In this document: positions 17,315 through 26,825 of the stretch, piece by piece | Position numbering within the stretch: position 1 is the stretch's first letter | Layout: each line of letters starts with the position of its first letter | Origin: Achromobacter deleyi | Lineage (GTDB): Bacteria; Pseudomonadota; Gammaproteobacteria; Burkholderiales; Burkholderiaceae_B | Length of the DNA: 64,000 nt | Direction of reading: 5' to 3' | Assembly: GCF_016127315.1 (NCBI RefSeq) | Contig: NZ_CP065997.1 | Coordinates: 2,232,001 to 2,296,000 of the forward strand | Notes under the pieces: generated by a model | Database searches by the model: none | What the model was told of the DNA's origin: nothing | Seen by the model: only the letters and a program-made list of their open reading frames with translations | Translations under genes and position numbers: made by a program

Positions 17315-18847
17315 ATGAATGCTCCTGTGAACTACGTCCTCGCGATGGACCTGGGCGGCACGCGTTTTCGCGCGGCGCTGGTCGACGGGGAGGGCGGCAT
17401 CGCCCATTCCTGCTCCATCGACAGCCCGGCGGGTATCGCCGTCCGGCCCGGTTGGGATGAGATCGACGCCGATGCCTGGTGGCGCGGCCTGCAGGCGCTG
17501 GCGGACACCCTGGCGGCGCAGGCCGGCGCGGCGGCTTTCGATGCGGTCGAGGCCATGGCCATCTGCGGCGTCACGCGCACGCAGGTGTTCGTGGACGCGC
17601 AGGGTGCGGCCATCCGGCCGGCCATCACCTGGCGCGATGCGCGGGCGGCGGCGGATTTGCCTGAGTGGTTGTCGTCCCTGCCGGCCGGTCATCCGGAAAG
17701 CGGACAGATCAACACCTTCCATCCCTGGGCCCGCATCGCCTGGTTGTTGCGCACGGAACCGGCGCACGCGGCTCGCGTGCAGGCGGTGCTGGATCCCAAG
17801 GATTACCTCAACCTGTGCCTGACGGGCCGGGTTGCCAGCGACACGGTGTCGCTGGCACGCCTGGCGGCCGCGGCGGCGCCCGTGGCGGATGTGTCGGGGT
17901 CGGCGCCCGGCGACCTGCTGACCGCCATCGGCGCCAGCCCCGCCTGGGTGCCTGACCTGCTCGATCCCCTGGACACCGTCGGCCCGGTGCTGCCCGGCCT
18001 GCCGGGCGCATTGGCCCGCCTGGCCGGCCGTCCCGTGATCGCCTGCGCCAACGATACCTGGGCCGCCGTCGCCGGCCTGGGTGCGTTACGCCCGGGGTAC
18101 GCCTACAACATCTCGGGCACCACCGAAGTGTTCGGCGCGGTGGGCGCCGAGCCGGTGCATGCCGAGGGCCTGATGACCGTGGATTGGGGCGGCGGCCATC
18201 ACCAGGTCGGCGGGCCGGGCCAGAATGGCGCCGACACCATTGCCTGGCTGTTGCCCTTGCTGGGCCGCCTGGGCGATGAAGGCATGGCCGGCGTCGGCCC
18301 GGCGATGGATGCCCTGCTTGGCGCGCCGCGCGATCCGCAGCCGGCCCTGTTCCTGCCATACCTGCAGGGCGAGCGCGTGCCTTACTGGGATCCGCACCTG
18401 CGCGGCGCCTTTGTCGGCCTGAACCGCCGCCATGGTCCGGGCGACCTGGCCTGGGCCGTGCTGGAAGGCGTGGCGTTCCTGAACCGCATCGTGCTGGAGC
18501 GCGCCGAGGCCGCGCTGGGGCAGCCCGTGGCCGAAATCCGTTTCGGCGGCGGCGCCGCGTCCAATCCACGGTGGTGCCAGGCCAAGGCCGATATCTGCGA
18601 GCGTCCCGTCATCGTCGGCCAGGCCGACCAGCCCGGCATTCTTGGCGCGGCGGCCGCGGCCTGGACCGGGGTGGGGCGTTACGCCAGTTTCGCGGCGGCG
18701 CAGGACGCGCTGGCGCGCGTCGCCCGGCGCTACGAGCCTCGGCCAGAGCGCGTCGCCGATTATCGGCGGCTGTACGCCCAATTCCGCGCCGCCGAGGCCG
18801 CGCTGGCGCCCGTGTCGCACGCGTTGGCGGCCCTGCGGCTGGGGTAA
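17315..18847 (+). CDS. FGGY-family carbohydrate kinase
   Basis: A 510-residue sugar kinase. The N-terminal phosphate motif DLGGTRFRAALVDG, the ATP-domain motif SGTTEVFGAV and the C-terminal GGGAASNPRWCQAKAD fit the xylulokinase/ribulokinase group. It phosphorylates a pentose, hexulose or polyol after import. It is the first gene of a unit continuing with a sugar ABC importer (18997-21726), so the imported sugar is probably its substrate. It is divergent from the BKACE operon. Confidence 0.85.
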   Translation: MNAPVNYVLAMDLGGTRFRAALVDGEGGIAHSCSIDSPAGIAVRPGWDEIDADAWWRGLQALADTLAAQAGAAAFDAVEAMAICGVTRTQVFVDAQGAAIRPAITWRDARAAADLPEWLSSLPAGHPESGQINTFHPWARIAWLLRTEPAHAARVQAVLDPKDYLNLCLTGRVASDTVSLARLAAAAAPVADVSGSAPGDLLTAIGASPAWVPDLLDPLDTVGPVLPGLPGALARLAGRPVIACANDTWAAVAGLGALRPGYAYNISGTTEVFGAVGAEPVHAEGLMTVDWGGGHHQVGGPGQNGADTIAWLLPLLGRLGDEGMAGVGPAMDALLGAPRDPQPALFLPYLQGERVPYWDPHLRGAFVGLNRRHGPGDLAWAVLEGVAFLNRIVLERAEAALGQPVAEIRFGGGAASNPRWCQAKADICERPVIVGQADQPGILGAAAAAWTGVGRYASFAAAQDALARVARRYEPRPERVADYRRLYAQFRAAEAALAPVSHALAALRLG

Positions 18848-18996
18848 AACCCTAGGCGCGATCCGGCGCGCCCCGGTGCCGGCGCGCGTGTGCCGGGTAT
18901 ACACTACGACGCCACAGGCCCGGACGACGATCCGGCCGGCTGGCGCGGCGCAGCAGGGCGCGTCCGCCATCAATCACATGCAGCAAGGGCGAGGCG

Positions 18997-19941
18997 ATGC
19001 GCGGCATCCTGGAAAAGTACGGCACGGCAATCGCGGGATTGGTCCTGGTGGGCTTTTTCGCGATAGCCGCCCCGAATTTCGCCGCGCCCGGCAATCTTCT
19101 GAACATCGCCAAGGAAACCAGCTTCCTGGCCATCATCGCCATCGGCTTCACGCTGGCGCTGGTGACCGCGGAACTGGACCTGTCCGTGGCCGACGTGGCC
19201 AGCCTGGCCGCCGTGGTCACGGGCGCCCTGGTGCATACCGGCCAGCCCGTGCTGCTGGCGATCGCCGCCGGCCTTGGCGTGGGCCTGTTCTGCGGCCTGT
19301 TCAATGGTTTTGCCGTCACCCGCCTGCGGGTTCCCTCCCTGATCGCCACGCTGGGCATGGCCGCCATGGCGCGCGGCTTCGCCTTCATGCTGACGGACGG
19401 TGTCTCGTACGTGGGCCGTTGGCCCAGCGCCTTCACCGACCTGGCGCGCGGCAAGCCTTTCGGCATTCCCGCGCTGGTGCTGTGGATGGTGGGCGCGGTG
19501 CTGTTCGCCTTCTTCCTGGTCAAGTGGACCCGCACCGGCGCCCGCATGACCGCCACCGGCGAGGCCGGCGAGTCCGCCCGCCTCGCGGGCATCAACATCC
19601 GCGCCATGAAGAGTATCGGCCTGGCGCTGTCCGGCCTGTGCGCCGGCCTGGCCGCGGTGCTGCTGACCTCCAGCCTGTCGTCCGCCGCGCCCAACATGGC
19701 CGGCGACTATTTCCTGTACGCCATCGCCGCCGTGCTGCTGGGCATGACCATGTTCAATCCCGGCCATGCCAACATTCCCGGCACGCTGGTGGCCGCGCTG
19801 ATCCTCAAGGTCCTGGGCAACGGCCTGGTGCTGATGGGGGCGGCCTATTACGTGCAGGACATCGTCCTGGGCTTCATCATCGTCGCGTCCGTCGCGGTGT
19901 CATCGGCCGTGCTCAAGAAAGCGGCCTTCAAATTCGGATAG
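18997..19941 (+). CDS. Sugar ABC transporter permease (RbsC/FrcC type)
   Basis: A 314-residue inner-membrane protein with about nine hydrophobic segments and the cytoplasmic coupling loop ATGEAGESARLAGI. The family moves ribose, fructose, xylose or related sugars. The start at 18997 follows AGGGCGAGG. It is shorter by a few residues than E. coli RbsC. It is followed after 14 bp by the binding protein. Confidence 0.85.
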   Translation: MRGILEKYGTAIAGLVLVGFFAIAAPNFAAPGNLLNIAKETSFLAIIAIGFTLALVTAELDLSVADVASLAAVVTGALVHTGQPVLLAIAAGLGVGLFCGLFNGFAVTRLRVPSLIATLGMAAMARGFAFMLTDGVSYVGRWPSAFTDLARGKPFGIPALVLWMVGAVLFAFFLVKWTRTGARMTATGEAGESARLAGINIRAMKSIGLALSGLCAGLAAVLLTSSLSSAAPNMAGDYFLYAIAAVLLGMTMFNPGHANIPGTLVAALILKVLGNGLVLMGAAYYVQDIVLGFIIVASVAVSSAVLKKAAFKFG

Positions 19942-19955
19942 GAAGGGGAAACATC

Positions 19956-20915
19956 ATGAACCGATTCTTCAAGCGCACGCTGCTGCTGGGCGCATTGGCC
20001 GCGCAGGCGCTGGCCGCCAGCGCCGCGCACGCGTTCGACGTCGGCGTGGTGGCCTTCCAGATGTCCTCGGAAACCCATGCCCGCGCCGCTAACGCGGCCG
20101 CGCAGGCCGCCCGCGCCAAGGGCTGGACCGTGACCCAGCTGAACGCCGAGGGTTCGCTGCCCAAGCTGGCCGAGCAGCTCGACACGCTGGTCAACAAGAA
20201 GGTCGACGCCATCGTCATCGCCATGGGCAAGCCGGTCGAGACCGATGCCCAGCTGCAGGCCGCCAAGGAAAAGGGCATCGCCGTCGTCGGCGTCATGTCC
20301 GGCGCCAGCCCGCACATGCTGTTCGACGTCGAGGTCAATGAATACGCCACCGGCGCGCAATCGGTGCTGTACCTGCTGGGCAAGATGGGCTACCAGGGCA
20401 ACATCCTGTCGGCGCGTTTCGACGGCAATTCCGGCACCCGCATCCGCGGCAAGATGCTCGACGCGGTGCTGTCGGAAAACACCGCCGTCAAGGACCTGGC
20501 CAAGTTCAGCATGGCGCGCACGCAAAGCTGGCGCGACGACGTGCGCAACGGCATGCAGGCGCTGTTCCTGCGCAACCAGGGGCAGTTCAAGGGCGTCTGG
20601 GCCTCGTTCGACGGCCAGGCCTATGTGATTGACGACCTGCTGCAGGCGCAGGGCATGAAGAAGGGCGACATCACCCTGGTGTCGGTCGACGGCGGTCCGG
20701 AAACCTATCGCCGCATCGCCGATCCCGACAGCCTCATCACCGCCACCATGATGATTCCGTTCGAGCAACTGGGCGTGACGGCCGTCGACGCCATCGACCG
20801 CATCGTGGTCAAGAAGGAGCCCAAGGACAAGATCGCGTCCGGCCCCTACCTGTTCATGGATTCGGTGCTGGTCGACGCCAGCAACGTGCAGCAATTCCTG
20901 ACGCCCGCCAAATAG
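19956..20915 (+). CDS. Sugar ABC transporter periplasmic binding protein
   Basis: A 319-residue protein with a signal peptide ending near AHA-F (residue 26) and a periplasmic-binding-protein type 1 domain of the ribose-binding group. GGAAGGGG precedes ATG 19956. It delivers a sugar to the permease encoded just upstream. Exact sugar unknown. Confidence 0.85.
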   Translation: MNRFFKRTLLLGALAAQALAASAAHAFDVGVVAFQMSSETHARAANAAAQAARAKGWTVTQLNAEGSLPKLAEQLDTLVNKKVDAIVIAMGKPVETDAQLQAAKEKGIAVVGVMSGASPHMLFDVEVNEYATGAQSVLYLLGKMGYQGNILSARFDGNSGTRIRGKMLDAVLSENTAVKDLAKFSMARTQSWRDDVRNGMQALFLRNQGQFKGVWASFDGQAYVIDDLLQAQGMKKGDITLVSVDGGPETYRRIADPDSLITATMMIPFEQLGVTAVDAIDRIVVKKEPKDKIASGPYLFMDSVLVDASNVQQFLTPAK

Positions 20916-20949
20916 GCGCCAGGGCGCGCCATCCGCCACCGCACCCTTC

Positions 20950-21726
20950 ATGTCCGTCGCCGCTTCCGCCACCATGACCGCCGCCCCGTCCGCCGCGCTA
21001 TCGCTTCGCCAAGTCCGCAAGTCCTACGGCGCCGTCGAGGCCCTGAAGGGCGTCGACCTGGAGGTGCCGGCGGGCCGCGTGATGGCCATCTGCGGCGACA
21101 ACGGCGCCGGCAAATCCACGCTGATCCGCATCATCTCCGGCGCGCAGGCGCCCACGGGCGGCGAGTTGAGCCTGGATGGCAAGCCGGTGGTGTTCGGCTC
21201 GCCGCATGACGCGCTGGCGCAGGGCATCGCCACCATCTACCAGGACCTGGCGCTGGCGCCGCGCCTGTCGATCTGGGAAAACGTCTTCATGGGCGCCGAG
21301 CTGGTGCGCCGCATCGGCCCGCTGCGCGTGCTCGACAAGCGCCGCATGGCGCAGGAGGCGCGCGGCTACCTGCAACGCCTGTCGGTGCCGATCGACGACA
21401 TGGACCGCCCGGTCGAACGCATGTCGGGCGGCCAGCGCCAGGCCGTCGCCATCGCGCGGGCGCTGCGCTGGGATGCGCGCGTCGTCATCATGGATGAGCC
21501 CACCGCCGCGCTGGGCGTCAAGGAAACCGCGCTGGTGCTGAACCTGGTGCGCAAGCTGCGCGAGGAAGGGCGCACCGTCATCCTGATCAGCCACAACATG
21601 GCCGACGTGGTCGCGCTGGCCGACCGCGTCGCGATCCTCAAGAGCGGCGTCAAGGTCGTCGAGCGCGAAGTGGCGGGCCTGGACGCCGACGCGCTGGCGC
21701 ACATGGTGATGACGGGCAAGGCCTGA
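20950..21726 (+). CDS. Sugar ABC transporter ATPase (single-domain, FrcA-like)
   Basis: A 258-residue ATPase with Walker A GDNGAGKST, signature MSGGQRQ and Walker B VVIMDEPTAAL. It has one nucleotide-binding domain rather than the fused pair of RbsA, as in the FrcBCA fructose system. The operon order kinase-permease-binding protein-ATPase makes a complete import and phosphorylation route. Confidence 0.88.
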   Translation: MSVAASATMTAAPSAALSLRQVRKSYGAVEALKGVDLEVPAGRVMAICGDNGAGKSTLIRIISGAQAPTGGELSLDGKPVVFGSPHDALAQGIATIYQDLALAPRLSIWENVFMGAELVRRIGPLRVLDKRRMAQEARGYLQRLSVPIDDMDRPVERMSGGQRQAVAIARALRWDARVVIMDEPTAALGVKETALVLNLVRKLREEGRTVILISHNMADVVALADRVAILKSGVKVVEREVAGLDADALAHMVMTGKA

Positions 21727-21842
21727 CCGTCCGTCCACCCAAGCGCCCGCCGGCGGCGCGGACAAAGTCAGGTGCAAACTTCACAGACCTTCACACGGAT
21801 CCTGCGTAGCATTGGCGTGTCTTGTTCCCCAATGCCGCATCG

Positions 21843-23012
21843 ATGACTCTCTACGCCGTCTCTCGCGTCGGCCGCCCGCCTCGACGCCCGCTGCGCTCAC
21901 GTGCCGCGGGCGTCTTGCTGCTGACCTGCGCCCTGGCGCTGCCGGGCGCCGCCGCCGCGGTGGCCGCGGGAACCCCCGACGTCTCCGTCGCCGCCGTCTC
22001 TCCGGCCCGTTGCATGCGTATCATGCTGCAACAGCAGGACGACCGCCTGACGCTGCAGTCGGACTACGACGCGGCCACGCAGACCGTCATTCCCGAACGA
22101 TCGGCCGGCGTCCTGTCCAAGGAATTCCGCCGCGTCTACGACATGCTGGAAGAGAACCGGCGGCTCGACGGCCGGTTTGACGCCCGCATGGCGATCCTGT
22201 CGCATGAACTGCTGGGGCCGCTGCTGCCCTCGCTGCGCAAGGCGCCGTGCGTCATCTTCGAGATCCAGCCGACCTCCATGCATTTCGCGCTGGACTTGTT
22301 GCCGGTCGACGGCACGCCGTTGTTCGTGCAGAAGCCGGTCGCGTTCCGCTTCGCCGCCCCGGCCGGGACGCCCGCCGGGAATGCCGGGTCCGATTCCCGT
22401 CAGCCGTTCACCGCGACCACGGATGCGGGTGCGCAGTCCCGTGCCGCTTCGATCGGTCCGCAGGCCCGCGGCCTGATCCTGAGGGACCCGGAGACCGACC
22501 CCGACGACGGCACCGGTGATGTCCGCCGGCTCTATCCCGGCTCGACCTTCCAGCTTACGACCACCGCCACGCCCGACATGTTCGCGCGCGGCCGCTACGA
22601 TTTCCTGCTGATCAGCGGCGAAGGCGTCGTCAGCCCCACCTGGGGCCGCCCGGAAAAAGACGAGAACGACGCCATCGGCCTGGGCGAGGACGACATGTAT
22701 CCCAAGGACCTGCAGGGCGCCGCCTTCGACCTGGTCTATTTCGACGCTAGCCAGCTCGGCATGAGCAAGGCCTTCGTCGACGCCGCGCGCCGCTGCGGCG
22801 CGCATCACTATCTGGCTCCCATCATCAGCAACGAGGCCGGCCATTCCTCGACCCTGATGCTGCGCTATTTCTTTGGCGGCACCCGCCAGGGCGAAGCGCC
22901 GATGGACGCGCTGTACCGCGCCCGAAAGCGCATCTACCAGGAGTTCGAGGGCAAGGTGAATCGCACCGAGCAGATCTACTACGCGTATCCGTTTCGGTTG
23001 TATCTGCTGTAG
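21843..23012 (+). CDS. Exported CHAT-like protein lacking catalytic residues
   Basis: A 389-residue protein from ATG 21843 (a TTG at 21822 is possible) with an Arg-rich signal-like start and hydrophobic core to about residue 45. The C-terminal third has the layout of CHAT caspase-like proteases: a strand ending LLISGEG (258-261), FDLVYFDASQLG (near 297-306), a GAHHYLAP strand, and a helix with LMLRYFF...DALYRARKRIY. Where CHAT proteases carry His-Gly and a Cys after Ser/Ala, this one has Glu260 and Asp-Ala-Ser. An active protease is unlikely. No partner gene is adjacent. The family call is by eye. Confidence 0.5.
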   Translation: MTLYAVSRVGRPPRRPLRSRAAGVLLLTCALALPGAAAAVAAGTPDVSVAAVSPARCMRIMLQQQDDRLTLQSDYDAATQTVIPERSAGVLSKEFRRVYDMLEENRRLDGRFDARMAILSHELLGPLLPSLRKAPCVIFEIQPTSMHFALDLLPVDGTPLFVQKPVAFRFAAPAGTPAGNAGSDSRQPFTATTDAGAQSRAASIGPQARGLILRDPETDPDDGTGDVRRLYPGSTFQLTTTATPDMFARGRYDFLLISGEGVVSPTWGRPEKDENDAIGLGEDDMYPKDLQGAAFDLVYFDASQLGMSKAFVDAARRCGAHHYLAPIISNEAGHSSTLMLRYFFGGTRQGEAPMDALYRARKRIYQEFEGKVNRTEQIYYAYPFRLYLL

Positions 23013-23055
23013 GGGGCGGGCTCCCGCCCGTGCCGCAGGCCGTCTTACGGCTTCC

Positions 23056-23091
23056 AAAAAAAAACCGCCGCCGGCGTTGCGCCGGCGACGG
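23056..23091 (-). terminator. Terminator of the parvulin gene
   Basis: Read on the minus strand, a GC-rich stem (CGCCGGCG/CGCCGGCG with flanking CCG/CGG) is followed by a run of nine T. It closes the gene at 23117-23398 and faces the convergent CHAT-like gene. Confidence 0.85.
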
Positions 23092-23116
23092 TCTCCTGAC
23101 CTGCCGAGGCGAGGAC

Positions 23117-23398
23117 TCAGTCCTTGCGGCTGGTCACTTCGACCAGGTGATAACCGAACTGGGTCTTCACCGGGCCCTGGACTTCGCCGACGGGGGCGCT
23201 GAACACCACGGTGTCGAATTCCTTGACCATCTGGCCCGGGCCGAACGTGCCCAGGTTGCCGCCGTCGCGGCTGGACGGGCAGCTCGAGTTTTCCTTGGCC
23301 AGCTGGGCGAAGTCGGCGCCGTTTTCGATGGCGGTCTTCAGTTCGTTGGCCTTGGCTTCGGTCGAAACCAGGATGTGGCGGGCGGAGGCTTGTGCCAT
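23117..23398 (-). CDS. Parvulin-type peptidyl-prolyl cis-trans isomerase
   Basis: A 93-residue single-domain PpiC-like parvulin (ARHILVST, FAQLAKENSSCPSS..GG.LG.F, FGYHLVEV), the same size as E. coli PpiC. It has no signal peptide, so it is cytoplasmic and helps proline isomerisation in folding. The start follows AAGGAG. It is followed by its own terminator, so it is monocistronic. Confidence 0.9.
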   Translation of the reverse strand: MAQASARHILVSTEAKANELKTAIENGADFAQLAKENSSCPSSRDGGNLGTFGPGQMVKEFDTVVFSAPVGEVQGPVKTQFGYHLVEVTSRKD

Positions 23399-23507
23399 GT
23401 TGGGCTCCTTGCGGGGGAATGATTGGGGTGGGGAGAGTAACGCATTTGGGCGGACTCGCTACCGTGCCATCATAAACGCGCAGCGGGAACGCCATGAAAG
23501 GGACGGA

Positions 23508-25649
23508 TCACGGCTCCGCCAGCCAATTCTTGAACGCCTCCAGATCCAGGTGGCCCGGGACATACCATACCTTTCTCGTGCGATCCCATTGGGCTCCCAG
23601 GGCCTTCACCACATCCCTGTTGGCATAAGCAACTTTCAGGTCTCGTTGGCTGACAGACGGCGTAGGCAGGGCCAGATTGCGGCGAACGGCGTTGTTGGCA
23701 CGGTTTTGCGTGTGAGCCAGCTGCATCTGCGAAATGAAGGGGCTGCGTTGCGCGGGATTTTCTGCCGGGATCAGGGTGAGTCGCGATTTCGCTCGAGTTG
23801 CCGCGACGTAGAAGAGGTTTTCTTCTTCGGGTCGTGCACGTAACGGGTTGGGAAATTCGCCCTTGTCGAGAAAGGGCAGAATCACGTGCTCGAATTCCTT
23901 GCCCTTGACGTTCGCCACGCAGTCCAGCAACACCATGTTCTTGCTCGGCCGTGCTCCAACAAACATCTCTGCGGCGCCAAGCCAGGCCGAGAAATCCGGC
24001 AGGTTCAGTTTCAGGTCATGTGCCGCCGCGATGAATCCGTTCACGGACTTGGTCACGACAGCGGCTTCGTAGGGGTGAACGTAGAGCCGCCGCGCCAGTT
24101 TTTCCATGTCGACGAGTTCGCAGACTGCTTCGAATGCGGTATGCGCGAAGGCGTCAGGCTCGAGGCTGCGCAGATGCATCACCGCGCTCTCGATACGCGT
24201 GCGAGCGGCGGGGCTTCCAACACGCTGGATCTGGCCTTTGAAGAAATACTCGAGTGTCGCCGGATCCCTGGAGATTGTCGCTTTTGCCTCATCGAGTGCG
24301 TCCGGCGTCAGAGGCACTTCGGCGAACGTGGCCAGTGCTTCGACAATGGCCGAGCGCGTGTCGGCCGACGCTACGTTATGAAAGTCGCCCAGCGCGATAG
24401 CAAGCATGCCGCGCAGGAAGAGAATTTCATCGCGCTGCAGATAACTTTTCATCGTCAACGTGCGATATTGCACTTGCGCCTGCATCAGCGCGTTTTCAAT
24501 CTCAATGGATTGGTGATGGTCGCGCAACAGGATGCAGCAATTATCCAGCGCCTTGCCGTCGTTTTTCCACTGAAGGATGGCCTGGACGACGTGTTGTCCG
24601 CAAGCGCCCGGCTGGGCGCCATAGGGCACTTCGTGAATCTCGGTGCGCAACGGCAGATTCGAATCGACGATCTTGCCCTTGAATGCTTCCATGGCATATG
24701 CCAGATGCGGTCCATGGCGGTATGTCATCGATAACGGAAAGGCGACGCAACCCGGGAAGCTGGCCGCGAGTCGATACTGCAGGAAAGAGCAGTCGGCTCC
24801 CAGGTGCGAGTAAATGACCTGATCTTTGTCGCCTACCCCGACAAAATACGGCTTATGCACGTTGAGCAGCGATTCAATGATGCAGAACGAGGCTTCATTG
24901 ACGTCGTGCAGTTCGTCGCAGACCACCAGCTTGAAGGCGGGAAGGGCCTCATGCATTTCTGGCGTTGCGCGCAGGTTGCACGCCAAGTCATAGGTGGCGT
25001 CGAAAAAGCCTCGAGCTTCTACATAGCCGAAGGGATCCATGCGCTGCCTTTCATACTCCACGGCCCACAGATAGTCGCCCAGTGGAATGTTTAGGCTTTC
25101 CGCCGCGGATTCGGCATCCATGCCGCCCTCGTCCCGGGTCAGCGTCATGGTCGCCTTCAGCCTGAGCAGATTTTCCAGGAACTGACTGATCGCCGTGTTG
25201 TGGGTGCCGATATCGAGTGCGTCGGCTTTGTCCGGATTATTCGGTGCTACATGCTCCAGCGCCGAAAGAGCGAAGACCCGCTGCTCACGGGCGGAGTGAA
25301 GGCTGACGGGTACATTGTCTTCGAGCCCGGACAGCACTCCCTGGGAAAATTCCTCGACCGTCTGCACACGAACGCGCCTGGCGGTGTTGTACGCAATGCC
25401 GATGGCGATCAGGCGACTCTGCATCACCTGCTTCGCCTCTTCGGTGAAGGTCAGCGCAAGGATGTCTTCAGGCGCCATTCCCCTGCTGATGGCCTCGCCG
25501 ATGCGGAGCGCGAGCGTGGTGGTCTTGGCCGCGCCAGCATTGGCGATGACAAGACTGGTCCGATGGCGGGAACCCTGGATATTTCTCTGTTCGTCGGTCG
25601 GGGTAATGCCTGCGGGGATGAATTGAACAGAGAGCGATGAAGTGGTCAT
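23508..25649 (-). CDS. UvrD/Rep-type helicase with C-terminal DUF5710-like domain
   Basis: A 713-residue superfamily 1 helicase. Motif I reads ANAGAAKTTT (36-45), motif II LVVCDELHDVNE near 238-248, motif VI YVAATRAKSRLTL near 625. The last 45 residues (YANRDVVKALGAQWDRTRK.WYVP) resemble DUF5710, a domain found in plasmid and mobile-element proteins. Motif I has Ala where the usual GSGKT has its last Gly. An in-frame start up to 25694 is possible. The gene is visibly less GC-rich than its neighbours, which suggests transfer. It stands alone; a role in DNA repair, plasmid biology or phage defence cannot be chosen from sequence. Confidence 0.75.
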   Translation of the reverse strand: MTTSSLSVQFIPAGITPTDEQRNIQGSRHRTSLVIANAGAAKTTTLALRIGEAISRGMAPEDILALTFTEEAKQVMQSRLIAIGIAYNTARRVRVQTVEEFSQGVLSGLEDNVPVSLHSAREQRVFALSALEHVAPNNPDKADALDIGTHNTAISQFLENLLRLKATMTLTRDEGGMDAESAAESLNIPLGDYLWAVEYERQRMDPFGYVEARGFFDATYDLACNLRATPEMHEALPAFKLVVCDELHDVNEASFCIIESLLNVHKPYFVGVGDKDQVIYSHLGADCSFLQYRLAASFPGCVAFPLSMTYRHGPHLAYAMEAFKGKIVDSNLPLRTEIHEVPYGAQPGACGQHVVQAILQWKNDGKALDNCCILLRDHHQSIEIENALMQAQVQYRTLTMKSYLQRDEILFLRGMLAIALGDFHNVASADTRSAIVEALATFAEVPLTPDALDEAKATISRDPATLEYFFKGQIQRVGSPAARTRIESAVMHLRSLEPDAFAHTAFEAVCELVDMEKLARRLYVHPYEAAVVTKSVNGFIAAAHDLKLNLPDFSAWLGAAEMFVGARPSKNMVLLDCVANVKGKEFEHVILPFLDKGEFPNPLRARPEEENLFYVAATRAKSRLTLIPAENPAQRSPFISQMQLAHTQNRANNAVRRNLALPTPSVSQRDLKVAYANRDVVKALGAQWDRTRKVWYVPGHLDLEAFKNWLAEP

Positions 25650-25759
25650 GTACGTGGACGACGGGGGAAAGGCAAACCTGGCCATGGCCATCAACGATAC
25701 TACTTAGTTCAAACGGAGGCGTCTTGCGGCTTGCCTCCCATGTGTTGTCGGCTTAGCCC

Positions 25760-25786
25760 AAAAAAAACGAGCGCAATGTGCGCTCG
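25760..25786 (-). terminator. Terminator of the amino-acid binding protein gene
   Basis: On the minus strand a perfect 8-bp stem CGAGCGCA/TGCGCTCG with a three-base loop is followed by eight T. It ends the unit at 25809-26825. Confidence 0.9.
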
Positions 25787-25808
25787 CTTTCTTACGTGGA
25801 TGCGGCTC

Positions 25809-26825
25809 TTACCGCACCGGCCACCCATACATCAACCCGCCATTCCGATACGACGCGTTCAACCCCCGCGCCAGCTTCATCGGGCTGGTTTCGCCAAGAT
25901 TCTTCTCGAAGCTTTCGCCATAGTTGCCGATCTGCTTGATGACGTTGTAGGCCCACTTGTCATCCACGCCCAGGTTCTTGCCCATGCCCGGCGTCACGCC
26001 CAGCAGGCGCTGCACGTTGGGGTTGGTGCTCTTGAGCATCTCGTCCACGTTCTTCGAGGTGACGCCGTATTCCTCGGCCTCCAGCATCGCGAACATGGTC
26101 CAGCGCACAACGTTGAACCACTGCTCGTCGCCCTGGCGCACCATGGGGCCCAGCGGCTCCTTGGAGAAGTTCTCCGGCAGGATGTCGTATTTCTCGGGAT
26201 TCTCGAGGTTGGTGCGGGCCGCGGCCAGTTGCGACTTGTCGCCGGTGAAGGCGTCGCAGCGGCCCACCGCGAAGGCACGGACGATTTCATCCATGCGCTC
26301 GACCACCACCGGCTTGAAGGCGATGTTCTGCGAGCGGAACCAGTCGGACAGGTTCAGTTCGGTGGTGGTGCCGGGCTGCACGCAGACGGTGGCGCCGTCC
26401 AGCTCCTTGGCGCTTTTCACGTTCAGGGACTTGTTCACCATGATGCCCTGGCTGTCGTAGTAGTTCACGCCCACGCCGATCAGGCCCAGGGTGGTGTCGC
26501 GCGTCATGACCAGGGTGGTGTTGCGCGGCAGCACGTCGACTTCGCCGGACTGCAGGGCGGTGAAGCGCTGCACCGCGCTGACGGCCATGATCTTGGACTT
26601 GGAGGCATCGCCGAACATGGTCACGGCCAGCGCGCGGCACAGGTCCACGTCCAGGCCCATCCAGCCGCCTTTGCTGTCGTTGACCGAGAAGCCGGCCACG
26701 CCCGTGGACACGCCGCACTGCACGAAGCCCTTGTTCTTGACGCTCTCGAACGTCACGCCCGCGCTGGCGCCCCACGACGAGAGAAGGAGCGCGGCGCCTG
26801 CCGCGACGGTAGTCAGTGCTTTCAT
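25809..26825 (-). CDS. Amino-acid ABC transporter binding protein (AapJ-like)
   Basis: A 338-residue periplasmic protein with a signal peptide (cleavage near ASA-G, residue 23) and the general L-amino-acid-binding layout (GFVQCGVSTGVAGFS...DVDLCRALA...NTTLVMTRD). AapJ proteins serve AapQMP importers for glutamate, aspartate and other amino acids. The permease and ATPase genes are not adjacent, and a strong terminator follows directly, so this copy is an orphan unit. Confidence 0.85.
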   Translation of the reverse strand: MKALTTVAAGAALLLSSWGASAGVTFESVKNKGFVQCGVSTGVAGFSVNDSKGGWMGLDVDLCRALAVTMFGDASKSKIMAVSAVQRFTALQSGEVDVLPRNTTLVMTRDTTLGLIGVGVNYYDSQGIMVNKSLNVKSAKELDGATVCVQPGTTTELNLSDWFRSQNIAFKPVVVERMDEIVRAFAVGRCDAFTGDKSQLAAARTNLENPEKYDILPENFSKEPLGPMVRQGDEQWFNVVRWTMFAMLEAEEYGVTSKNVDEMLKSTNPNVQRLLGVTPGMGKNLGVDDKWAYNVIKQIGNYGESFEKNLGETSPMKLARGLNASYRNGGLMYGWPVR

